Part shown: one piece after another, positions 45,742 to 54,268 of the stretch
Numbering within the stretch: the stretch's first letter is position 1
Layout of the letters: the number at the start of each line of letters is the position of its first letter
NCBI RefSeq assembly: GCF_024756255.1
Contig: NZ_JANUHB010000001.1
Location: forward strand, 1,054,001-1,118,000
Reading direction: 5' to 3'
DNA from: Massilia agilis
Lineage (GTDB): Bacteria; Pseudomonadota; Gammaproteobacteria; Burkholderiales; Burkholderiaceae_D
Length of the DNA: 64,000 nucleotides
Program-made: the position numbers and the translations under genes
The notes under the pieces: model-generated
The model's input: the letters and a program-made list of their open reading frames with translations, nothing else
Databases searched by the model: none
Told to the model about the DNA's origin: nothing

Positions 45742-48027
45742 TTATTCCTTCTTTCCATCGTCCGGATCGTGGTCCACGTTGCGCGCCTGCGCTTCGTACA
45801 AGCGGCGGTAGGCGCCATCCTCGATGGACATGAGTTCGTCGTGGGTGCCCTCCTCCACCACATGCCCGCGGTCGAGCACGACCAGGCGGTCGGCGCGCTG
45901 CAGGGTCGAGAGGCGGTGCGCAATCGCGATGGTGGTACGGCCCTGCACCAGGTTATCGAGCGCCTTCTGGATTTCCTTTTCGGTCTCCGAGTCCACCGAC
46001 GACGTGGCCTCGTCCAGGATCAGGATCGGCGGGTTGATGAGCAGCGCGCGCGCGATCGAAATGCGCTGGCGCTCGCCGCCGGACAGGCCTTGCCCGCGCT
46101 CGCCCACCATCGAGTCGTACCCCTGCGGCAGGCGCAGGATGAACTCGTGCGCGTGCGCGGCGCGCGCGGCGGCGATGATCTCTTCACGGGTCGCGTCCGG
46201 CTTGCCGTAGGCGATGTTCTCGGCGATCGTGCCGAAGAACAGGAACGGCTCCTGCAGCACCAGGCCAATGTGGCGCCGGTAGTCCGACACCGCGAACGAG
46301 CGGATGTCCTTCCCGTCCAGCAGGATCGCGCCTTCGGCCACGTCATAGAAGCGGCAGATCAGGTTCACCAGCGTCGATTTGCCGGAACCGCTGTGGCCGA
46401 CCAGGCCGACCATTTCGCCGGCCTTGATGTCCAGGGAGATGCCGCGGTTGACCGCGCGCGTGCCGTAACGGAAGCCCACTTCGCGCAGCTCGATATGGCC
46501 CTGCACCTTGTCCAGCTTGACCGGGTTGGCGGGGTCGGGCACGCTCGACACATGGTCGAGGATGTCGAAGATGCGCTTGGCCGCCGACGCCGATTTCTGC
46601 GTCACCGACACGATGCGGCTCATGGAATCGAGGCGCACGTAGAATCGCCCGGAATACGCAATGAAGGCCGACAGCGTACCGACCGTGATCTCGCCTTGCG
46701 ACACCTGCCAGATGCCGAAGCACCAGATGATGAGCAGGCCCAGTTCGGTCAGCAGCGACACGGTCGGCGAGAACAGCGACCACACCTTGTTGAGCTTGTC
46801 GTTGACGGCCAGGTTGTGCTTGTTCGCTTCCTTGAAGCGCATCGCCTCGCGCTTCTCCTGCGCGAAGGCCTTCACCACGCGGATGCCGGGAATGGTATCG
46901 GCCAGCACGTTGGTCACTTCGCCCCACACGCGGTCGATCTTCTCGAAGCCGGTGCGCAGCTTGTCGCGCACCACGTGGATCATCCACGCGATGAACGGCA
47001 GCGGCACCAGCGTGATCAGGGCCAGCTTCGCGTTAATCGAAAACAGGATCACGCCCGTCATGATGATCATGAGGACGTCGGACAGGAAGTCGAGCAGGTG
47101 CAGCGACAGGAACACGCAGATGCGGTCGGAGCCGCTGCCGATGCGGCTCATCAGGTCGCCGGTACGCTTCCCGCCAAAGAATTCAAGCGACAGGCGCAGC
47201 AGGTGTTCGTAGGTGGCGGTGCGCATGTCCGCGCCCATGCGTTCGGAGACCAGCGCCAGTACATAGGTCTTGCCCCAGCCGAGCGCCCACGCCAGCATGG
47301 CCGAGGCGAACAGGCCGCCCATGTACAGGTAGACCAGCGAATTGTCGATCTTCTGGCCGTTCTGGTACGGGATCAGCACCTTGTCCATCAGCGGCATGGT
47401 CAGGTACGGCGGGATCATGTGCGCGCCGGTCGAGGCCAGCATCAGCAAAAAGCCGATCGCCAGCTGCCCCTGGTAGGGCTGCGCGAAGCGCCACAGCCGC
47501 AGCAGGGTCCAGGTGGACGGCGGCGTGTGCAGCACCTTGGTGCAGATCGGGCATTCGTCCTCGTCCGGGTCGAGCGGCGCCTTGCAGGTCGGGCAGATGT
47601 GTTGTTCTGGCGGCAGCACCGGCACGCCCGTCACCACGCTCTCGGCCTGGTCGCGGAACTGGTCCGCCACGCGGATCGCCTGCAGGTTCTGGCCGAGCGT
47701 GAAGCGCCATGCGGCCAGCAACGCGTTTTCGTCGACCAGCTCCAGGTGGCCGATGCCGGCGTGGTCGTAGTGACGCAGCTGCAGGCCCTTGCGGTAGGGC
47801 CAGTCGCGCCACTCGGTTTCACCGGGCGAACGGGCCATCAGGCGGTGCTGCGTGACGACCAGCAGCCCTTTTGTGAAATGGAGGCGGGCATCGAGGTCAA
47901 CCTCAACGCTACTTAAAACGTTTTCCCCCGGAGCAAGTCTCTTTCCGACGTCGGCCTGCCAGTGATCCGGCAGGGAGCTGGCAGCTGCAGCCAGTGACGA
48001 AGAGGGAACTAGTTGTTGAGTTGTCAT
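45742..48027 (-). CDS. Cyanophycin-associated ABC transporter (fused permease-ATPase, zinc-ribbon N terminus)
   Basis: 761 residues from the ATG at 48027. The N-terminal 150 or so residues are soluble and end in a zinc-ribbon-like CPTC/CPIC pair. Six membrane helices follow in a type IV exporter arrangement, then an ATPase with Walker A VGHSGSGKST, LSGGE and LILDEATSSVDSE. The layout is of the MsbA/half-exporter type that works as a homodimer. Its divergent position from cphA2-cphA suggests a link to cyanophycin or its precursors. Substrate unknown. Confidence 0.9.
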   Translation of the reverse strand: MTTQQLVPSSSLAAAASSLPDHWQADVGKRLAPGENVLSSVEVDLDARLHFTKGLLVVTQHRLMARSPGETEWRDWPYRKGLQLRHYDHAGIGHLELVDENALLAAWRFTLGQNLQAIRVADQFRDQAESVVTGVPVLPPEQHICPTCKAPLDPDEDECPICTKVLHTPPSTWTLLRLWRFAQPYQGQLAIGFLLMLASTGAHMIPPYLTMPLMDKVLIPYQNGQKIDNSLVYLYMGGLFASAMLAWALGWGKTYVLALVSERMGADMRTATYEHLLRLSLEFFGGKRTGDLMSRIGSGSDRICVFLSLHLLDFLSDVLMIIMTGVILFSINAKLALITLVPLPFIAWMIHVVRDKLRTGFEKIDRVWGEVTNVLADTIPGIRVVKAFAQEKREAMRFKEANKHNLAVNDKLNKVWSLFSPTVSLLTELGLLIIWCFGIWQVSQGEITVGTLSAFIAYSGRFYVRLDSMSRIVSVTQKSASAAKRIFDILDHVSSVPDPANPVKLDKVQGHIELREVGFRYGTRAVNRGISLDIKAGEMVGLVGHSGSGKSTLVNLICRFYDVAEGAILLDGKDIRSFAVSDYRRHIGLVLQEPFLFFGTIAENIAYGKPDATREEIIAAARAAHAHEFILRLPQGYDSMVGERGQGLSGGERQRISIARALLINPPILILDEATSSVDSETEKEIQKALDNLVQGRTTIAIAHRLSTLQRADRLVVLDRGHVVEEGTHDELMSIEDGAYRRLYEAQARNVDHDPDDGKKE

Positions 48028-48335
48028 TATCGATGCTGCCCGTTTGTCAGGCACTAGATTTGTACGAATGAAAGCCAAAACGGCGACACGCTCAGCAGAT
48101 CCGAAAAACGTTGTCTGCAGCATGCGCGATACGGGCGCCGGAGCAATCTACGGTATTCTATCGGAGGGAACGAGACTGGCAGAAATTGGTGCGGCACGGT
48201 AAGCTCTCGTGCCGGCGAGTATATACAACAAAGAACGCAACGGAAAGTCGGTACCCGGTGGGGTAGCGGACAGGCAGGCAAACATAGGCAAAGCCGGGTG
48301 GCGCGAAGCGCAGCCGCCCGCGAAGACATTTTTAC
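48028..48335. other. Divergent promoter region of the cyanophycin locus
   Basis: 308 bp between the ABC transporter and cphA2-like starts, presumably holding both promoters. No operator could be assigned. It has several short dyads and a weak Shine-Dalgarno (GCGAAGAC) before the ATG at 48336. Confidence 0.4.
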
Positions 48336-50507
48336 ATGACAAAGAAGAAAGACATCAAGATTCTCCGTGTGACCCACCTGCGCGGCCCGAACATCTGGAC
48401 TTACCGCCCTGTCATCGAAGCCTGGCTCGACATCGGCGAACTGGAAGACTTCCCTTCGAACACCCTCCCCGGCCTGAATGAACGCTTGACCACCTGGCTG
48501 CCCGGGCTCATCGAGCACCGTTGTGGCGTAGGCACGCGTGGCGGCTTCCTGGAGCGGCTGCAGGAAGGCACCTGGGCCGGCCACATCCTCGAGCACATCG
48601 TCCTCGAGCTGCAGAACATGGCCGGCATGAAAACCGGGTTCGGCAAGACCCGCTCGGTGGGCGAGCCCGGTATTTATAAGATGGCCTTCCGCACGCGCGA
48701 GGAAGGCGTGGGCCGCGCGGCGCTGGAAGCGGGGCGCGAGCTGCTGCTGGCCGCGATCAACGACGAGCCGTTCGACATGAAGGGCACCGTCGAGCGCCTG
48801 ACCGACCTGGTGGACCGCCGCTGCCTGGGCCCGTCCACCGGCCATATCGTCGATGCCGCCATCGACCGCAAGATCCCGTACATCCGCCTCACCGATGGCA
48901 ACCTGGTGCAACTTGGCCATGGCGCGGCGCAGCGCCGCATCTGGACCGCCGAGACCGACCGCACTGGCGCCATCGCCGAGGGCATTGCCAGCGACAAGGA
49001 CCTGACCAAGAGCCTCTTGGCCTCGTGCGGCGTGCCGGTGCCGGAAGGCGCGGTGGTGAAAAGCGCCGACGAGGCGTGGGAAGAAGCGCAGGACATCGGC
49101 CTGCCGGTCGCGGTCAAGCCGATCGACGGCAACCACGGGCGCGGCGTGTCGCTGAACCTGATGACCCGGGCCGACGTTGCGGCGGCCTACGAGATCGCAT
49201 CGAAAGAAGGCGACAGCCGCTCGGTGCTGGTGGAACGCTACATTCCGGGCAACGAGCACCGCCTGCTGGTCGTTGGCTCGCAAGTGGTGGCGGCGGCGCG
49301 CGGCGAATCGCTGTTCGTCACGGGCGACGGCAAGTCGAACATCATCGCGCTGTGCGACAGCCAGATCAACACCGACCCGCGCCGCGGACCGACCGAGGAA
49401 TTCCCGCTCAACCCGGTGGTGCCGCACGAGAGCGAAGAGATCATGCTGGACCTGAAGCGCCAGGGCTTGAGCCCGGAATCGGTGCCGCAGGACGGCCAGA
49501 AGGTGCTGATCCAGTTGAACGGCAACGTGGCGGACGACGTCACCGACATCGTGCACCCGGAGGTGGCCTACGCCGCCGCGCTGGCCGCGCGCATCGTCGG
49601 CCTGGACATCGCCGGCATCGACATGGTGTGCGAAGACATCTCGCGACCGCTGCAAGAGCAGCGCGGCGCGATCATCGAAGTCAATTCGAGCCCGGGCCTG
49701 CTGGCCCACATCAAGCCCGCGAGCGGCACGCCGCGCAACGTCGGCGAGGCGATCATCGCGCACCTGTTCGCCGAGGGCGAGACCGGCCGCATCCCGGTGG
49801 TGGGCGTGACCGGCACGCTGGGCACGAGCCTGATCTCGCGCGTGGTCGGCTGCCTGGTGCACTTGACCGGCAAGCACGTGGGCGTGGCCAACGGCGAAGG
49901 CCTGTACCTCGACCAGCGCGAAGTCACCGCCGGCGACAGCATGGGCTTCGACGCCGGCCAGCGCCTGCTGATCAACCGCACCGTGCAGGCCGCGGTGTTC
50001 GAGTCGAACGCCGCCACCATCCTGGCCGAGGGCCTGCCCTACGACAGATGCACGGTGGGCGTGGTCACCGACATGCAGAGCGAAGACCTGTCCGAGCTTT
50101 ACATCAGCGACCAGGCGGCGCTCGCCAACGTGGTGCGCAGCCAGGTCGACGTGATCCTGCCCGAGGGCGCCGCGGTGCTCAACGCCGCCGACCCGGCGGT
50201 GGTGGAACTGGCCGAACTGTGCGACGGCCGCGTGATCTTCTACGCGCTCGACGAGCACAACGAGGTGACGGCGCGCCACCGCGCCAGCGGCGAGCGCATC
50301 GCGTTCGTGCGCGACGGCCGCATGATGCTGGCCGAAGGCGCGCAAGAGACGCCGCTGCTGGAGCTGGCCAAGATCAAGCCGGTCACCGCCAAGTACCCGG
50401 AAAGCCTGCTGGCAGCGGCTGCCGCGGCCTGGGCGCTGGAGGTGCCGTCCGACCTGATCTGCGCCGGGCTGCGCACGTTCGACGCCACCCCGAAAAAGAC
50501 CAACTGA
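48336..50507 (+). CDS. cphA2: CphA2-like cyanophycin synthetase, P-loop-deficient
   Basis: A 723-residue homologue of cyanophycin synthetase. The N-terminal domain and ATP-grasp region (IGLPVAVKPIDGNHGRGVSL, IIEVNSSPGLLAHI) are intact. The Mur-ligase P-loop is degenerate: GTLGTS at 493-498 instead of GTNGKT, so the nucleotide-binding Lys is lost. The protein stops where the Mur-ligase C-terminal domain would begin, about 130 residues short of the adjacent CphA. This fits CphA2-type enzymes, reported to join beta-aspartyl-arginine dipeptides using a single active site; activity here is inference. Confidence 0.88.
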   Translation: MTKKKDIKILRVTHLRGPNIWTYRPVIEAWLDIGELEDFPSNTLPGLNERLTTWLPGLIEHRCGVGTRGGFLERLQEGTWAGHILEHIVLELQNMAGMKTGFGKTRSVGEPGIYKMAFRTREEGVGRAALEAGRELLLAAINDEPFDMKGTVERLTDLVDRRCLGPSTGHIVDAAIDRKIPYIRLTDGNLVQLGHGAAQRRIWTAETDRTGAIAEGIASDKDLTKSLLASCGVPVPEGAVVKSADEAWEEAQDIGLPVAVKPIDGNHGRGVSLNLMTRADVAAAYEIASKEGDSRSVLVERYIPGNEHRLLVVGSQVVAAARGESLFVTGDGKSNIIALCDSQINTDPRRGPTEEFPLNPVVPHESEEIMLDLKRQGLSPESVPQDGQKVLIQLNGNVADDVTDIVHPEVAYAAALAARIVGLDIAGIDMVCEDISRPLQEQRGAIIEVNSSPGLLAHIKPASGTPRNVGEAIIAHLFAEGETGRIPVVGVTGTLGTSLISRVVGCLVHLTGKHVGVANGEGLYLDQREVTAGDSMGFDAGQRLLINRTVQAAVFESNAATILAEGLPYDRCTVGVVTDMQSEDLSELYISDQAALANVVRSQVDVILPEGAAVLNAADPAVVELAELCDGRVIFYALDEHNEVTARHRASGERIAFVRDGRMMLAEGAQETPLLELAKIKPVTAKYPESLLAAAAAAWALEVPSDLICAGLRTFDATPKKTN

Positions 50508-50596
50508 CAAAAAATACGAAGCGGCCCGCACAGCAGGGCCGCCGCTGCCGCGTCGTCGCCAAAAGGCGCGCGGACCACACAAAGGATTGAAGGTTT

Positions 50597-53167
50597 ATGG
50601 AAGTATCACGCGTACGGGCCCTGCGGGGTCCTAACCTCTGGAGCCACCATACCTCGGTGGAAGCCATCGTCAAGTGCACGCCCGACGAGGAGTCCATCGC
50701 CGCCCTGCCCGGCTTCGAGACCCGCCTGCGCACGCGCTTCCCCCACGTCAGCCAGCTCGCGCCGACCGGCCATGACAAGACGGTGCCGATGGCGCAGGTG
50801 CTGGAACTGGCCGCGCTCGACCTGCAGGCGCAGGCCGGCTGCCCGGTCACCTTCAGCCGCACCACCGCGACCATCGAGCCGGGCGTGTACCAGGTGGTGG
50901 TCGAATACACCGAAGAGGAAGTCGGCCGCCTGGCGCTGGACCTTGCGCAGAAGCTGTGCGAAGCGGCGCGCGACGACACCCCGTTCGACCTGGAAGCGGC
51001 GCTGGCGCAGCTGCGCGAACTGGACGAGGACGTGCGCCTGGGCCCGTCCACCGGCTCGATCGTGCACGCCGCCGTAGCGCGCGGCATTCCGTACCGCCGC
51101 CTGACCGAAGGCAGCCTGGTGATGTTCGGCTGGGGCAGCCGCCAGCGCCGCATCCAGGCTGCCGAAATGGACTGCACCGGCGCGATCGCGGAATCGATCG
51201 CACAGGACAAGGAACTGACCAAGAAGCTGCTGCATGCGGCCGGCGTGCCGGTGCCGCTGGGCCGCACCGTGAGCGACCCGGACGACGCCTGGGCCGCCGC
51301 GCTGGAGATCGGCCTGCCGGTGGTGATCAAGCCGAAGGACGGCAACCAGGGCAAGGGCGTGACGGTCAACGTGACCACGCGCGAGCAGCTCACCGCCGGT
51401 TTTCACACCGCGAGCGAGTTCCGCGACGAGATCATGGTCGAGCGCTACCTGCCGGGCCACGACTTCCGCCTGCTGGTGGTGGGCGACAAGCTGGTGGCGG
51501 CCGCGCGGCGCGACCCGCCCTCGGTGGTGGGCGACGGCGTGCACACCGTGCGCGAACTGGTCGAGATCGTCAACAAGGACCCGCGCCGCGGCAGCGGCCA
51601 TGCAACCTCGCTGACCAAGATCCGCTTCGACGACATCGCGCTGGCCAGCCTGGCCAAGCAGGGCTACAACGCCGACTCGGTGCCGCCCAAGGGCGAGCGC
51701 GTGCGGCTGCGTAACAACGCCAACCTGTCCACCGGCGGCGCGGCCACCGACGTGACCGACGACGTGCATCCGGAAGTGGCGGCGCGCGCGATCGCCGCGG
51801 CCAACATGGTGGGCCTGGACATCTGCGGCGTGGACCTGGTCTGCGACAGCGTGCTCAAGCCCATCGAGGAGCAAGGCGGCGGCATCGTCGAGGTGAACGC
51901 CGCGCCGGGCCTGCGCATGCACATCTCGCCTTCGTTCGGCAAGGGCCGCGCGGTGGGTGAGGCGATCATCTCGACCATGTTCAAGGACGGCGACGACGGA
52001 CGCATCCCGGTGGTAGCGGTGACCGGCACCAACGGCAAGACCACCACCGTGCGCCTGATCGCGCACCTGCTCAGCGCTTCGGGCCTGCGCACCGGCATGA
52101 CCAACACCGACGGCGTGTACATTGAAGGCCGCCGCATCGACAGCGGCGACTGCAGCGGCCCGCGCAGCGCGCGCAACGTGCTGCTGCACCCGGACGTGGA
52201 CGCGGCCGTGTTCGAGACCGCGCGCGGCGGCATGCTGCGCGAAGGCCTGGCCTTCGACCGCTGCCAGGTGGCGGTGGTGACCAACATCGGCGCGGGCGAC
52301 CACCTGGGCCTGAACTACATCACCACGCTGGAAGACCTGAAGGTGCTCAAGCGCGTGATCGTGATGAACGTGGCGCCGGGCGGCATGGCCGTGCTCAACG
52401 CGGCCGACCCGATGGTGGCCAGCATGGCCGAGAAGACCAAGGGCGACGTCACCTTCTTTGCGCTGGACGGCACGCACCCGCCGCTGTCGATGCACCGCGC
52501 CAAAGGCAAGCGCGTGGTGTTCGTCGAGGACGGCATGCTGGTCGCGGCGCAAGGCAAGTTCGAGCAGCGCCTGGCGCTTGCCGACGTGCCGCTCACCCGT
52601 GGCGGCGTGATCGGCTTCCAGGTCGAGAACGTGATGGCCGCAGTGGCCGCCGCCTGGGCGGTGAACGTGCCGTGGGACGCGATCCGCATCGGCCTTGCGA
52701 CCTTCAAGGGCGAGAGCAACAACGCGCCGGGGCGCTTCAACGTGTTCGACTATCGCGGCGCGACCGTGATCGCCGACTACGGCCACAACCCGGACGCGAT
52801 GCAGGCGCTGGTCAACGCGGTCGAGGCCATGCCGGCCAAGCGCCGCCTGGTCCTGATCAGCGGCGCAGGCGACCGCCGCGACGAGGACATCCGCGACCAG
52901 ACCCGCATCCTGGGCGGCGCGTTCGACGACGTGCTGCTGTACCAGGACCAGTGCCAGCGCGGCCGCGCCGACGGCGAGGTGATCGCGCTGCTGCGCGAGG
53001 GCCTGGCCGGCGCCACCCGCACCAGCCATGTCGAGGAAATCAACGGCGAGTTCGTCGCGATCGACCGCGCGCTCTCGCGCTTGGGCGAGAGCGATCTGGC
53101 GCTGATCCTGATCGACCAGGTGGACGAAGCGCTGGCGCACATCGCCAAGCGCGTGGCCGAAGGCTGA
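50597..53167 (+). CDS. cphA: Cyanophycin synthetase
   Basis: An 856-residue enzyme that adds Asp then Arg to the growing polymer. It has the N-terminal domain, an ATP-grasp domain (IGLPVVIKPKDGNQGKGVTV, IVEVNAAPGLRMHI), and a complete Mur-ligase domain with P-loop GTNGKTT at 477-483 and the C-terminal part with DYGHNPDAM. It lies 89 bp after cphA2-like, preceded by AAAGGATTGAAGG. Together they point to storage of nitrogen and carbon as cyanophycin granules. Cyanophycinase and isoaspartyl dipeptidase are not in the window. Confidence 0.96.
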   Translation: MEVSRVRALRGPNLWSHHTSVEAIVKCTPDEESIAALPGFETRLRTRFPHVSQLAPTGHDKTVPMAQVLELAALDLQAQAGCPVTFSRTTATIEPGVYQVVVEYTEEEVGRLALDLAQKLCEAARDDTPFDLEAALAQLRELDEDVRLGPSTGSIVHAAVARGIPYRRLTEGSLVMFGWGSRQRRIQAAEMDCTGAIAESIAQDKELTKKLLHAAGVPVPLGRTVSDPDDAWAAALEIGLPVVIKPKDGNQGKGVTVNVTTREQLTAGFHTASEFRDEIMVERYLPGHDFRLLVVGDKLVAAARRDPPSVVGDGVHTVRELVEIVNKDPRRGSGHATSLTKIRFDDIALASLAKQGYNADSVPPKGERVRLRNNANLSTGGAATDVTDDVHPEVAARAIAAANMVGLDICGVDLVCDSVLKPIEEQGGGIVEVNAAPGLRMHISPSFGKGRAVGEAIISTMFKDGDDGRIPVVAVTGTNGKTTTVRLIAHLLSASGLRTGMTNTDGVYIEGRRIDSGDCSGPRSARNVLLHPDVDAAVFETARGGMLREGLAFDRCQVAVVTNIGAGDHLGLNYITTLEDLKVLKRVIVMNVAPGGMAVLNAADPMVASMAEKTKGDVTFFALDGTHPPLSMHRAKGKRVVFVEDGMLVAAQGKFEQRLALADVPLTRGGVIGFQVENVMAAVAAAWAVNVPWDAIRIGLATFKGESNNAPGRFNVFDYRGATVIADYGHNPDAMQALVNAVEAMPAKRRLVLISGAGDRRDEDIRDQTRILGGAFDDVLLYQDQCQRGRADGEVIALLREGLAGATRTSHVEEINGEFVAIDRALSRLGESDLALILIDQVDEALAHIAKRVAEG

Positions 53168-53195
53168 CCAGCAAGAGAGCCCGCCAATTTGCCAA

Positions 53196-53275
53196 CGTCG
53201 TCCCCGCGCAGGCGGGGACCCATGCGTCGCGTGACAGTATGCGGCGCATGGGTTCCCGCCTGCGCGGGAACGACG
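53196..53275. repeat. Paired family 1 REP element after cphA
   Basis: Two close inverted copies, cgtcgtccccgcgcaggcgg and gttcccgcctgcgcgggaac, separated by a short catgcgtcgcgtgac spacer, 28 bp after the cphA stop. Confidence 0.85.
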
Positions 53276-53362
53276 GCCATGCAGACAGGCAGAGGCCCGC
53301 TCGCGCGGGCCCCTGCCTCCCCCGATGCCAGCCGGCGCTGCCGCCGGCCGAACAACGTCCCT

Positions 53363-54013
53363 TCAAACCTGCCGGCGCCGGCGCAGCGCGCCCATGCCGA
53401 TCAGGCCAAGTCCCACGATCGCCACCGTTCCCGGCTCCGGCACCTCGGCCGCAGTACCGATGGTGATGTCGAGCGACGCGCCAAAGTACTGGAGCGGATC
53501 GCCCCTGCGCGTGTCCTGCACAAACAGCGTCCAGGTGCCGAACATGTCCAGACCGTCGAAGACGGAAAGCGGCTGAACCGGCGCATACGAACCCGCCCGC
53601 ATCTTGCCGCCCGCGGTCGTTACGGCCTCGTCATCGAAGGTCAGCTGGATGCGGCCCAGGCCCGGCGTGTTACCGTTGCTGAAGGTGCCCTGCTGGACCA
53701 GGCTGACCGGCTGCCCGTTCGGGCCCGTGAGCGAAAACACGATCTCGCTGTCGAACGCGTTGCCCCTGCCGATGCAGCGGTTGTTCGCATCCAGCAGCGG
53801 CCCGTCGGCGCCGTTGTTGTCGCATTTGGCAAAATCGATCGTCAGGTTCAGGTCCTGGATCGTCCCGTGCGTGGTCACCGAGAGCGTACGGGTGCCCGAG
53901 CTGCCGTCGAAAATCCCGCCAACCGAATTGGTCGACACCACGGTCGCCTGGGCCTGAGCCCCCGCTGCCACCAGCACACCGGCCACCACTGTATTGAGTA
54001 CCTTGGTTTTCAT
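53363..54013 (-). CDS. PEP-CTERM secreted protein with a P-domain-like region
   Basis: 216 residues. An N-terminal signal peptide (MKTKVLNTVVAGVLVAAGAQ) is followed by a beta-rich region (DLNLTIDFA, DSEIVFSLTGPNG, MFGTWTLFVQDTRRGD) that resembles the proprotein-convertase P domain, and a C-terminal VPEPGTVAIVGLGLIGMG then RRRR, the PEP-CTERM sorting signal recognised by exosortase. It is exported and probably released to the matrix or surface. The ATG at 54013 follows AAGGACAAC. A sigma-54-type promoter lies upstream. Confidence 0.88.
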   Translation of the reverse strand: MKTKVLNTVVAGVLVAAGAQAQATVVSTNSVGGIFDGSSGTRTLSVTTHGTIQDLNLTIDFAKCDNNGADGPLLDANNRCIGRGNAFDSEIVFSLTGPNGQPVSLVQQGTFSNGNTPGLGRIQLTFDDEAVTTAGGKMRAGSYAPVQPLSVFDGLDMFGTWTLFVQDTRRGDPLQYFGASLDITIGTAAEVPEPGTVAIVGLGLIGMGALRRRRQV

Positions 54014-54065
54014 TGTTGTCCTTTTTTTCTGGGTTTTGCGCTGTTGGGTTAAGCGCTTAACACTT

Positions 54066-54081
54066 AGCAGGATCCGTGCCA
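54066..54081 (-). promoter_or_regulatory. Sigma-54 (-24/-12) promoter of the PEP-CTERM gene
   Basis: On the minus strand TGGCACG-GATC-CTGCT matches the sigma-54 consensus TGGCACG-N4-TTGC(A/T) at all but one position, with the invariant GG and GC at the correct spacing. It lies 53 bp before the ATG. A perfect palindrome GTTAAGCGCTTAAC at 54048-54061 lies around the predicted start of transcription. Confidence 0.72.
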
Positions 54082-54268
54082 AAAAAGTGAAACCCAGCAA
54101 TATCAACCACTTAGATAAATGGTCGCGGCGTTCCGGCCACCGCGTGTAAAAAAATTCGACAACGAAAACCTGCAACCGCCAGGCCGCGCCCTCTGGCGAG
54201 CAGGACCGATCGCGGTAAAATGGCGCCCTTGGCTTGCAACCTGCTCTGCCGTACCCACACAACGAGAA

